A DNA stretch of 64,000 nucleotides from Sepiola atlantica (Eukaryota > Mollusca > Cephalopoda > Sepiida > Sepiolidae), in NCBI GenBank assembly GCA_963556195.1, contig CAUVYP010000262.1, forward strand, positions 372,001 through 436,000, in the 5' to 3' direction. A program made the translations under genes and the position numbers. This document shows, one piece after another, positions 25,201 through 36,579 of the stretch. How positions within the stretch are numbered: position 1 is the first letter of the stretch; each line of letters begins with the position of its first letter. The notes below the pieces were generated by a model that was given only the letters and a program-made list of their open reading frames with translations, searched no databases and was not told the origin of the DNA.

Positions 25201-26165
25201 ACATACAAACTGAATACGCAAACCTGCAACAAACTTTAGCGCGTTTTAAAGTTGATATCGCTTTTGTTTATAACTTCCACATTTATTCGAATTGTGCAAG
25301 GAAACTTTGCAGACAGTCGCGGATAGGCCTTTTCTACTGAAGTACCAAGTTTCAGAAGTGCAGCTCTTGTACTGCCGGAGATATGTCAATACAAACTTAA
25401 TACGCAAAACATCAACAAAATTTAGCGCGTTTTAAAGTTGATATCGCTTTTGTTTATAACTTCCACATTTATTCGAATTGTGCAACGAAACTTTGCAGAC
25501 AGTCGCGGATAGGCCTTTTCTAGTGAAGTACCAAGTTTCAGAAGTGCAGCTCTAGTACTTCCGGAGATATGTCAATACAAACTGAATACGCAAAACTTCA
25601 AAAAAATTTAGCGCGTTTTAAAGTTGATATCGCTTTTGTTTATAACTTCCACATTTATTCGAATTGTGCAACGAAACTTTGCAGACAGTCGCGGATAGGC
25701 CTTTTCTAGTGAAGTACCAAGTTGCAGAAGTGCCGCTCAAGTACTGCCGGAGATATGCCGATACAAACTGAATACGTAAAACATCAACACAATTTAGCGC
25801 GTTTTAAAGTTGATATCGCTTTTGTTTATGACTTCCACATTTATTCGAATTGTGCAGCGAAACTTTGCAGACAGTCGCGGAGAAACATTTACTACTGAAG
25901 TACCAAGTTTCAGAAGTGCAGCTCTTGTACTGCCGGAGATATGTCGATACAAACTTAATACGCAAAACATCAACAAAATTTAGCGCGTTTTAAAGTTGAT
26001 ATCGCTTTTGTTTATAACTTCCACATTTATTCGAATTGTGCAACGAAACTTTGCAGACAACCGCGGAGACACATTTTCTACTGAAGTACCAAGTTTCAGA
26101 AGTGCCGCTCTAGTACTGCCGGAGATATGTCGATACAAACTGAATACGCAAAACATCAACAAAAT
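22261..26165. repeat. HOR copy 8, expanded 21-mer (3905 bp)
   Basis: Order starts A B C E F A B G H F'. It then has a foreign block (N at 24121, J-like at 24306, D-like and E-like monomers to 25049), and resumes A' B G H F' C'. The N monomer carries the 1-nt deletion 'gatatcgatttg', otherwise seen at 5358, 27305 and 29908. The foreign block therefore comes from the 14-mer family rather than the 12-mer family. Confidence 0.8.
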
Positions 26166-27838
26166 TTAGCGCGTTTTAAAGTTGATATCGCTTTTGATTA
26201 TAACTTCCACATTTATTCGAATTGTGCAACGAAACTTTGCAGACAGTCGCGGATAGGCCTTTTCTACTGAAGTACCAAGTTTAAGAAGTGCAGCTCTTGC
26301 ACTGCCGGATATATGTACATACAAACTGAATACGCAAAACTGCAACAAAATTTAGCGCGTTTTAAAGTTGATATCGCTTTTGTTTATAACTTCCACATTT
26401 ATTCGAATTGTGCAAGGAAACTTTGCAGACAGTCGCGGATAGGGATTTTCTACTGAAGTACCAAGTTTCAGAAGTGCAGCTCTTGTACTGCCGGAGATAT
26501 GTCGATACAAACTTAATACGCAAAACATAAACAAAATTTAGCGCGTTTTAAAGTTGATATCGCTTATGATTATAACTTCCACATTTATTCGAATTGTGCA
26601 ACGAAACTTTGCAGACAGTCGCGGAGACACATTTTCTACTGAAGTACCAAGTTTCAGAAGTGCAGCTCTTGTACTGCCTGAGATATGTCGATACAAACTT
26701 AATACGCAAAACATCCAAAAAATTTAGCGCGTTTTAAAGTTGATATCGCTTTTGTTTATAACTTCCACATTTATTCGAATTGTGCAACGAAACTTTGCAG
26801 ACAGTCGCGGATAGGCCTTTTCTAGTGAAGTACCAAGTTTCAGAAGTGCAGCTCTAGTACTGCCGGAGATATGTCGATACAAACTGAATACGCAAAACAT
26901 CAAAAAAATTTAGCGCGTTTTAAAGTTGATATCGCTTTTGTGTATAACTTCCACATTTATTCGAATTGTGCAACGAAACTTTGCAGACAGTCGCGGATAG
27001 GCCTTTTCTACTGAAGTACCAAGTTTCAGAAGTGCCGCTATAGTACTGCCGGAGATATGCCGATACAAACTGAATACGTAAAACATCAACAAAATTTAGC
27101 GCGTTTTAAAGTTGATATCGCTTTTGTTTATGACTTCCACATTTATTCGAATTGTGCAGCGAAACTTTGCAGACAGTCGCGGAGAAACATTTACTACTGA
27201 AGTACCAAGTTTCAGAAGTGCAGCTATTGTACTGCCGGAGATATGTCGATACAAACTTAATACGCAAAACATCAACAAAATTTAGCGCGTTTTAAAGTTG
27301 ATATCGATTTGTTTATAACTTCCACATTTGTTCGAATTGTGCAACGAAACTTTGCAGACAGTCGCGGAGACACATTTTCTACTGAAGTACCAAGTTTCAG
27401 AAGTGCAGCTCTTTTACTGCCGGAGATATGTCGATACAAACTTAATACGCAAAACATCAACAAAATTTAGCGCGTTTTAAAGTTGATATCGCTTTTGTTT
27501 ATAACTTCCACATTTGTTCGAATTGTGCAACGAAACTTTGCAGACAGTCGCGGATAGGCCTTTTCTAGTGAAGTACCAAGTTTCAGAAGTGCAGCTCTTG
27601 TACTGCCGGAGATATGTCGATACAAACTGAATACGCAAAACATCAAAAAAATTTAGCGCGTTTTAAAGTTGATATCGCTTTTGTTTATAACTTCCACATT
27701 TATTCGAATTGTGCAACGAAACTTTGCAGACAGTCGCGGATAGGCCTTTTCTAGTGAAGTACCAAGTTTCAGAAGTGCCGCTCAAGTACTGCCGGAGATA
27801 TGCCGATACAAACTGAATACGTAAAACATCAACAAACT
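26166..27838. repeat. Transition block between 12-mer and 14-mer HOR families
   Basis: It starts with A and B, as a 12-mer would, then passes to K-like (26538, 'gcttatgattataac'), E-like, F (27096), N (27272 onward, with 'gatatcgatttg'), D-like (27467) and H-like (27653) monomers. The last four are the closing types of the 14-mer at 27839. No gene is seen. Confidence 0.75.
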
Positions 27839-30441
27839 TTAGCGCGTTTTAAAGTTGATATCGCTTTTGTTTATAACTTCCACATTTATTCGAATTGTGC
27901 AACGAAACTTTGCAGACAGTCGCGGAGACACATTTTCTACTGAAGTACCAAGTTTCAGAAGTGCAGCTCTTGTACTGCCGGAGATATGTCGATACAAACT
28001 TAATACGCAAAACATCAACAAAATTTAGCGCGTTTTAAAGTTGATATCGCTTATGATTATAACTTCCACATTTATTCGAATTGTGCAACGAAACTTTGCA
28101 GACAGTCGCGGAGACACATTTTCTACTGAAGTACCAAGTTTCAGAAGTGCAGCTCTTGTACTGCCTGAGATATGTCGATACAAACTTAATACGCAAAACA
28201 TCAACAAAATTTAGCGCGTTTTAAAGTTGATATCGCTTTTGTTTATAACTTCCACATTTATTCGAATTGTGCAACGAAACTTTGCAGACAGTGGCGGATA
28301 GGCCTTTTCTAGTGAAGTACCAAGTTTCAGAAGTGCAGCTCTAGTACTGCCGGAGATATGCCGATACAAACTGAATACGCAAAACATCAACAAAATTTAG
28401 CGCGTTTTAAAGTTGATATCGCTTTTGATTATAACTTCCACATTTATTCGAATTGTGCAACGAAACTTTGCAGACAGTCGCGGATAGGCCTTTTCTACTG
28501 AAGTACCAGGTTTCAGAAGTGCAGCTCTTGTACTGCCGGAGATATGTCGATACAAACTGAATACGCAAAACATCAACAAAATTTAGCGCGTTTTAAAGTT
28601 GATATCGCTTTTGTTTATAACTTCCACATTTATTCGAATTGGGCAACGAAACTTTGCAGACAACCGCGGAGACACATTTTCTACTGAAGTACCAAGTTTC
28701 AGAAGTGCCGCTCTAGTACTGCTGGAGATATGTCGATACAAACTGAATACGCAAAAACCCAACAAAATTTAGCGCGTTTTAAAGTTGATATCGCTTTTGA
28801 TTATAACTTCCACATTTATTCGAATTGTGCAACGAAACTTTGCAGACAGTCGCGGATAGGCCTTTTCTACTGAAGTACCAAGTTTAAGAAGTGCAGCTCT
28901 TGCACTGCCGGATATATGTACATACAAACTGAATACGCAAAACTGCAACAAACTTTAGCGCGTTTTAAAGTTGATATCGCTTTGGTTTATAACTTCCACA
29001 TTTATTCGAATTGTGCAAGGAAACTTTGCAGACAGTCGCGGATAGGCCTTTTCGACTGAAGTACCAAGTTTCAGAAGTGCAGCTCTTGTACTGCCGGAGA
29101 TATGTCAATACAAACTTAATACGCAAAACATCAACAAAATTTAGCGCGTTTTAAAGTTGATATCGCTTTTGTTTATAACTTCCACATTTATTCGAATTGT
29201 GCAACGAAACTTTGCAGACAACCGCGGAGACACATTTACTACTGAAGTACCAAGTTTTAGAAGTGCAGCTCTTGTACTGCCGGAGATATGTCGATACAAA
29301 CTGAATACGTAAAACATCAACAAAATTTAGCGCGTTTTAAAGTTGATATCGCTTTTGCTTATAACTTCCACATTTGTTCGAATTGTGCAACGAAACTTTG
29401 CAGACAGTCGCGGATAGGCCTTTTCTAGTGAAGTACCAAGTTTCAGAAGTGCAGCTCTAGTACTGCCGGAGATATGTCGATACAAACTGAATACGCAAAA
29501 CATCAAAACAATTTAGAGCGTTTTAAAGTTGATATCGCTTTTGTTTATAACTTCCACATTTATTGTAATTGTGCAACGAAACTTTGCAGACAGTCGCGGA
29601 TAGGCCTTTTCTAGTGAAGTACTAAGTTTCAGAAGTGCCGCTCTCGTACTGCCGGAGATATGCCGATACAAACTGAATACGTAAAACATCAACAAAATTT
29701 AGCGCGTTTTAAAGTTGATATCGCTTTTGTTTATGACTTCCACATTTATTCGAATTGTGCAGCGAAACTTTGCAGACAGTCGCGGAGAAACATTTACTAC
29801 TGAAGTACCAAGTTTCAGAAGTGCAGCTCTTGTACTTCCGGAGATATGTCGATACAAACTTAATACGCAAAACATCAACAAAATTTAGCGCGTTTTAAAG
29901 TTGATATCGATTTGTTTATAACTTCCACATTTGTTCGAATTGTGCAACGAAACTTTGCAGACAGTCGCGGAGACACATTTTCTACTGAAGTACCAAGTTT
30001 CAGAAGTGCAGCTCTTGTACTGCCGGAGATATGTCGATACAAACTTAATACGCAAAACATCAACAAAATTTAGCGCGTTTTAAAGTTGATATCGCTTTTG
30101 TTTATAATATCCACATTTGTTCGAATTGTGCAACGAAACTTTGCAGACAGTCGCGGATAGGCCTTTTATAGTGAAGTACCAAGTTTCAGTAGTGCAGCTC
30201 TTGTACTGCCGGAGATATGTCGATACAAACTGAATACGCAAAACATCAAAAAAATTTAGCGCGTTTTAAAGTTGATATCGCTTTTGTTTATAACTTCCAC
30301 ATTTATTCGAATTGTGCAACGAAACTTTGCAGACAGTCGCGGATAGGCCTTTTCTAGTGAAGTACCAAGTTTCAGAAGTGCCGCTCAAGTACTGCCGGAG
30401 ATATGCCGATACAAACTGAATACGTAAAACATCAACAAAAT
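27839..30441. repeat. 14-monomer HOR unit (2603 bp)
   Basis: Order: J K L M I A B C D E F N D-like H-like. The next J starts at 30442. The length is fourteen times 186 minus 1, the missing base being the 'gatatcgatttg' deletion near 29908. L and M markers ('gacagtggcgg' near 28288, 'ccaggtttcag' near 28507) match those near 2622 and 2842, about 25.7 kb to the left. This is the most complete copy of what looks like an ancestral order shared by the other families. Confidence 0.82.
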
Positions 30442-31929
30442 TTAGCGCGTTTTAAAGTTGATATCGCTTTTGTTTATAACTTCCACATTTATTCGAATTG
30501 AGCAACGAAACTTTGCAGACATTCGCGGAGACACATTTTCTACTGAAGTACCAAGTTTCAGAAGTGCAGCTCTTGTACTGCCGGAGATATGTCGATACAA
30601 ACTTAATACGCAAAATATCAACAAAATTTAGCGCGTTTTAAAGTTGATATCGCTTTTGTTTATAACTTTCACATTTATTCGAATTGTGCAACGAAACTTT
30701 GCAGACAGTCGCGGAGACACATTTTCTACTGAAGTACCAAGTTTCAGAAGTGCAGCTCTAGTACTGCCGGAGATATGTCGATACAAACTGAATACGCAAA
30801 ACATCAACAAAATTTAGCGCGTTTTAAAGTTGATATCGCTTTTGTTTATAACTTCCACATTTATTCGAATTGGGCAACGAAACTTTGCAGAACACCGCGG
30901 AGACACATTTTCTACTGAAGTACCAGGTTTCAGAAGTGCAGCTCTAGTACTGCCGGAGATATGTCGATACAAACTGAATACGCAAAACATCAACAAAATT
31001 TAGCGCGTTTTAAAGTTGATATCGCTTTTGTTTATAACTTCCACATTTATTCGAATTGTGCAACGAAACTTTGCAGACAGTCGCGGATAGGCCTTTTCTA
31101 CTGAAGTACCAAGTTTCAGAAGTGCAGCTCTTGCACTGCCGGATATATGTACATACAAACTGAATACGCAAAACTGCAACAAAATTTAGCGCGTTTTAAA
31201 GTTGATATCGCTTTTTATTATAACTTCCACATTTATTCGAATTGTGCAAGGAAACTTAGCAGACAGTCGCGGATAGGCCTTTTCTACTGAAGTACCAAGT
31301 TTCAGAAGTGCAGCTCTTGTACTGCCGGAGATATGTCAATACAAACTTAATACGCAAAACATCAACAAAATTTAGCGCGTTTTAAAGTTGATATCGCTTT
31401 TGTTTATAACTTCCACATTTATTCGAATTGTGCAACGAAACTTTGCAGACAACCGCGGAGACACATTTTCTACTGAAGTACCAAGTTTCAGAAGTGCAGC
31501 TCTAGTACTGCCGGAGATATGTCGATACAAACTGAATACGCAAAACATCAAAAAAATTTAGTGCGTTTTAAAGTTGATATCGCTTTTGTTTATAACTTCC
31601 ACATTTATTCGAATTGTGCAACGAAACTTTGCAGACAGTCGCGGAGACACATTTTCTACTAAAGTACCAAGTTTCAGATATGCAGCTCTTGTACTGCCGG
31701 AGATATGTCGATACAAACTTAATACGCAAAACATCAACAAAATTTAGCGCGTTTTAAAGTTGATATCGCTTTTGTTTATAACTTCCACATTTATTCGAAT
31801 TGTGCAACGAAACTTTGCAGACAGTCGCGGATACGCCTTTTCTAGTGAAGTACCAAGTTTCAGAAGTGCAGCTCTAGTACTGCCGGAGATATGCCGATAC
31901 AAACTGAATACGTAAAACATCAACAAACT
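30442..31929. repeat. J-Q-R-A-B-C-S-E block
   Basis: Eight monomers introduce types Q (30628), R (30814, 'cagaacaccgcgg' with 'ccaggtttcag') and S (31558, 'tttagtgcg' with 'cagatatgcagc'). These recur to about 40 kb. Type A here has 'gtttataac', and the following B has 'ttttattataac', unlike the 12-mer family. Confidence 0.78.
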
Positions 31930-34347
31930 TTAGCTCGTTTTAAAGTTGATATCGCTTTTGTTTATAACTTCCACATTTATTCGAATTGTGCAACGAAACT
32001 TTGCAGACAGTCGCGGAGACACATTTTCTACTGAAGTACCAAGTTTCAGAAGTGCAGCGGTTGTACTGCCGGAGATATCTCGATACAAACTTAATACGCA
32101 AAACATCAACAAAATTTAGCGCGTTTTGAAGTTGATATCGCTTATGATTATAACTTCCACATTTATTCGAATTGGGCAACGAAACTTTGCAGACAGTCGC
32201 GGAGACACATTTTCTACTGAAGTACCAAGTTTCAGAAGTGCAGCTCTTGTACTGCCGGAGATATGTCGATACAAACTTAATACGCAAAACATCAACAAAA
32301 TTTAGCGCGTTTTAAAGTTGATATCGCTTTTGTTTATAACTTCCACATTTGTTCGAATTGTGCAACGAAACTTTGCAGACAGTCGCGGAGACAAATTTTC
32401 TACTGAAGTACTAAGTTTCAGAAGTCCAGCTCTTGTACTCCCGGAGCTATGTCGATACAAACTTAATACGCAAAACATCAACAACATTTAGCGCGTTTTA
32501 AAGTTGATATCGCTTTTGTTTATAACTTCCACATTTATTCGAATTGTGCAACGAAACTTTGCAGACAGTCGCGGATAGGCCTTTTCTAGTGAGGTACCAA
32601 GTTTCAGAAGTGCAGCTCTAGTACTGCCGGAGATATGCCGATACAAACTGTATACGCAAAACATCAACAAAATTTAGCGCGTTTTAAAGTTGATATCGCT
32701 TTTGATTATAACTTCCACATTTATTCGAATTGTGCAACGAAACTTTGCAGACAGTCGCGGATAGGCCTTTTCTACTGAAGTACCAAGTGTAAGAAGTGCA
32801 GCTCTAGTACTGCCGGAGATATGTCGATACAAACTGAATACGCAAAACATCAACAAAATTTAGCGCGTTTTAAAGTTGATATCGCTTTTGTTTATAACTT
32901 CTACATTTATTCGAATTGGGCAACGAAACTTTGCAGACAACCGCGGAGACACATTTTCTACTGAAGTACCAAGTTTCAGAAGTGCAGCTCTTGTACTGCC
33001 GGAGATATGTCGATACAAACTGAATACGCAAAATATCAACAAAATTTAGCGCGTTTTAAAGTTGATATCGCTTTTGTTTATAACTTCCACATTTATTCGA
33101 ATTGTGCAACGAAACTTTGCAGACAGTCGCGGAGACACATTTTCTACTGAAGTACCAAGTTTCAGAAGTGCAGCTCTTGTACTGCCGGAGATATGTCGAT
33201 ACAAACTGAATACGCAAAACATCAACAAAATTTAGCGCGTTTTAAAGTTGATATCGCTTTTGTTTATAACTTCCACATTTATTCGAATTGGGCAACGAAA
33301 CTTTGCAGAACACCGCGGAGACACATTTTCTACTGAAGTCCCAGGTTTCAGAAGTGCAGCTCTAGTACTGCCGGAGATATGTCGATACAAACTGAATACG
33401 CAAAACATCAACAAAATTTAGCGCGTTTTAAAGTTGATATCGCTTTTGTTTATAACTTCAACATTTATTCGAATTGTGCAACGAAACTTTGCAGACAGTC
33501 GCGGATAGGCCTTTACTACTGAAGTACCAAGTTTAAGAAGTGCAGCTCTTGCACTGCCGGATATATGTACATACAAACTGAATACGCAAAACTGCAACAA
33601 AATTTAGCGCGTTTTAAAGTTGATATCGCTTTTTATTATAACTTCCACATTTATTCGAATTGTGCAAGGAAACTTTGCAGACAGTCGCGGATAGGCCTTT
33701 TCTACTAAAGTACCAAGTTTCAGAAGTGCAGCTCTTGTACTGCCGGAGATATGTCAATACAAACTTAATACGCAAAACATCAACAAAATTTAGCGCGTTT
33801 TAAAGTTGATATCGCTTTTGTTTATAACTTCCACATTTATTCGAATTGTGCAACGAAACTTTGCAGACAACCGCGGAGACACATTTTCTACTGAAGTACC
33901 AAGTTTCAGAAGTGCAGCTCTAGTACTGCCGGAGATATGTCGATACAAACTGAATACGCAAAACATCAAAAAAATTTAGTGCGTTTTAAAGTTGATATCG
34001 CTTTTGTTTATAACTTCCACATTTATTCGAATTGTGCAACGAAACTTTGCAGACAGTCGCGGATAGGCCTTTTCTACTTCAGTACAAAGTTTCAGAAGTG
34101 CAGCTCTTGCACTGCCGGATATATGTACATACAAACTGAATACGCAAAACTGCAACAAAATTTAGCGCGTTTTAAAGTTGATATCGCTTTTTATTATAAC
34201 TTCCACATTTATTCGAATTGGGCAACGAAACTTAGCAGACAGTCGCGGATAGGCCTTTTCTACTGAAGTACCAAGTTTCAGAAGTGCAGCTCTAGTACTG
34301 CCGGAGATATGCCGATACAAACTGAATACGTAAAACATCAACAAACT
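31930..34347. repeat. P-family HOR copy 1, 13 monomers (2418 bp)
   Basis: Order: J K P L M I Q R A B C [S/A hybrid] [B/E hybrid]. Type P (32302) has 'catttgttcg', 'gagacaaatttt', 'gaagtccagctc' and 'actcccgg'. L here has 'gaggtaccaag' with 'ctgtatacgc'. These linked private bases recur at 34720, 36394 and 39184 for P, and at 34906, 36580 and 39370 for L. Confidence 0.85.
33976..34347. repeat. Pair of chimeric monomers, S/A then B/E
   Basis: Monomer 33976 begins with the S mark 'tttagtgcg' but ends with type A marks ('ttgcactgccgg', 'tatgtacatac', 'actgcaac'). The next, 34162, begins like B ('ttttattataac', 'cttagcagac') and ends like E ('gccgatac', 'aatacgta'). At the equivalent place upstream (31558..31929) plain S and E stand between C and J. 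The pair fits either a conversion tract of about one monomer in register, or two successive unequal exchanges. Confidence 0.7.
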
Positions 34348-36393
34348 TTATCGCGTTTTAAAGTTGATATCGCTTTTGTTTATAACTTCCACATTTATTC
34401 GAATTGTGCAACGAAACTTTGCAGACAGTCGCGGAGACACATTTTCTACTGAAGTACCAAGTTTCAGAAGTGCAGCTCTTGTACTGCCGGAGATATCTCG
34501 ATACAAACTTAATACGCAAAACATCAACAAAATTTAGCGCGTTTTAAAGTTGATATCGCTTATGATTATAACTTCCACATTTATTCGAATTGTGCAACGA
34601 AACTTTGCAGACAGTCGCGGAGACACATTTTCTACTGAAGTACCAGGTTTCAGAAGTGCAGCTCTTGTACTGCCGGAGATATGTCGATACAAACTTAATA
34701 CGCAAAACATCAACAAAATTTAGCGCGTTTTAAAGTTGATATCGCTTTTGTTTATAACTTCCACATTTGTTCGAATTGTGCAACGAAACTTTGCAGACAG
34801 TCGCGGAGACAAATTTTCTACTGAAGTACTAAGTTTCAGAAGTCCAGCTCTTGTACTCCCGGAGATATGTCGATACAAACTTAATACGCAAAACATCAAC
34901 AACATTTAGCGCGTTTTAAAGTTGATATCGCTTTTGTTTATAACTTCCACATTTATTCGAATTGTGCAACGAAACTTTGCAGACAGTCGCGGATAGGCCT
35001 TTTCTAGTGAGGTACCAAGTTTCAGAAGTGCAGCTCTAGTACTGCCGGAGATATGCCGATACAAACTGTATACGCAAAACATCAACAAAATTTAGCGCGT
35101 TTTAAAGTTGATATCGCTTTTGATTATAACTTCCACATTTATTCGAATTGTGCAACGAAACTTTGCAGACAGTCGCGGATAGACCTTTTCTACTGAAGTA
35201 CCAAGTGTCAAAAGTGCAGCTCTAGTACTGCCGGAGATATGTCGATACAAACTGAATACGCAAAACATCAACAAAATTTAGCGCGTTTTAAAGTTGATAT
35301 CGCTTTTGTTTATAACTTCTACATTTATTCGAATTGGGCAACGAAACTTTGCAGACAACACCGGAGACACATTTTCTACTGAAATACCAAGTTTAAGAAG
35401 TGCAGCTCTTGTACTGCCGGAGATATGTCGATACAAACTGAATACGCAAAATATCAACAAAATTTAGCGCGTTTTAAAGTTGATATCGCTTTTGTTTATA
35501 ACTTCCACATTTATTCGAATTGTGCAACGAAACTTTGCAGACAGTCGCGGAGACACATTTTCTACTGAAGTACCAAGTTTCAGAAGTGCAGCTCTTGTAC
35601 TGCCGGAGATATGTCGATACAAACTGAATACGCAAAACATCAACAAAATTTAGCGCGTTTTAAAGTTGATATCGCTTTTGTTTATAACTTCCACATTTAT
35701 TCGAATTGGGCAACGAAACTTTGCAGAACACTGCGGAGACACATTTTCTACTGAAGTACCAGGTTTCAGACGTGCAGCTCTAGTACTGCCGGAGATATGT
35801 CGATACAAACTGAATACGAAAAACATCAACAAAATTTAGCGCGTTTTAAAGTTGATATCGCTTTTGTTTATAACTTCCACATTTATTCGAATTGTGCAAC
35901 GAAACTTTGCAGACAGTCGCGGATAGGCCTTTACTACTGAAGTACCAAGTTTAAGAAGTGCAGCTCTTGCACTGCCGGAAATATGTACATACAAACTGAA
36001 TACGCAAAACTGCAACAAAATTTAGCGCGTTTTAAAGTTGATATCGCTTTTTATTATAACTTCCACATTTATTCGAATTGTGCAAGGAAACTTTGCAGAC
36101 AGTCGCGGATAGGCCTTTTCTACTTAAGTACCAAGTTTCAGAAGTGCAGCTCTTGTACTGCCGGAGATATGTCAATACAAACTTAATACGCAAAACATCA
36201 ACAAAATTTAGCGCGTTTTAAAGTTGATATCGCTTTTGTTTATAACTTCCACATTTATTCGAATTGTGCAACGAAACTTTGCAGACAACCGCGGAGACAC
36301 ATTTTCTACTGAAGTACCAAGTTTCAGAAGTGCAGCTCTAGTACTGCCGGAGATATGTCGATACAAACTGAATACGCAAAACATCAAAAAAAT
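34348..36393. repeat. P-family HOR copy 2, 11 monomers (2046 bp)
   Basis: Order: J K P L M I Q R A B C. It matches copy 1 monomer for monomer, then passes directly to a P-like monomer at 36394 instead of S-E-J-K. It has several private changes, for example 'caacaccggag' near 35357. Confidence 0.85.
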
Positions 36394-36579
36394 TTAGTGC
36401 GTTTTAAAGTTGATATCGCTTTTGTTTATAACTTCCACATTTGTTCGAATTGTGCAACGAAACTTTGCAGACAGTCGCGGAGACAAATTTTCTACTGAAG
36501 TACTAAGTTTCAGAAGTCCAGCTCTTGTACTCCCGGAGATATGTCGATACAAACTTAATACGCAAAACATCAACAACAT
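36394..36579. repeat. S/P chimeric monomer
   Basis: It starts with the S-type 'tttagtgcg' and continues with P-type 'catttgttcg', 'gagacaaatttt' and 'gaagtccagctc'. The exchange point lies between about 36397 and 36441. In the intact arrangement S (31558) and P (32302) are four monomers apart, so this join removes S-E-J-K as separate monomers. Confidence 0.75.
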
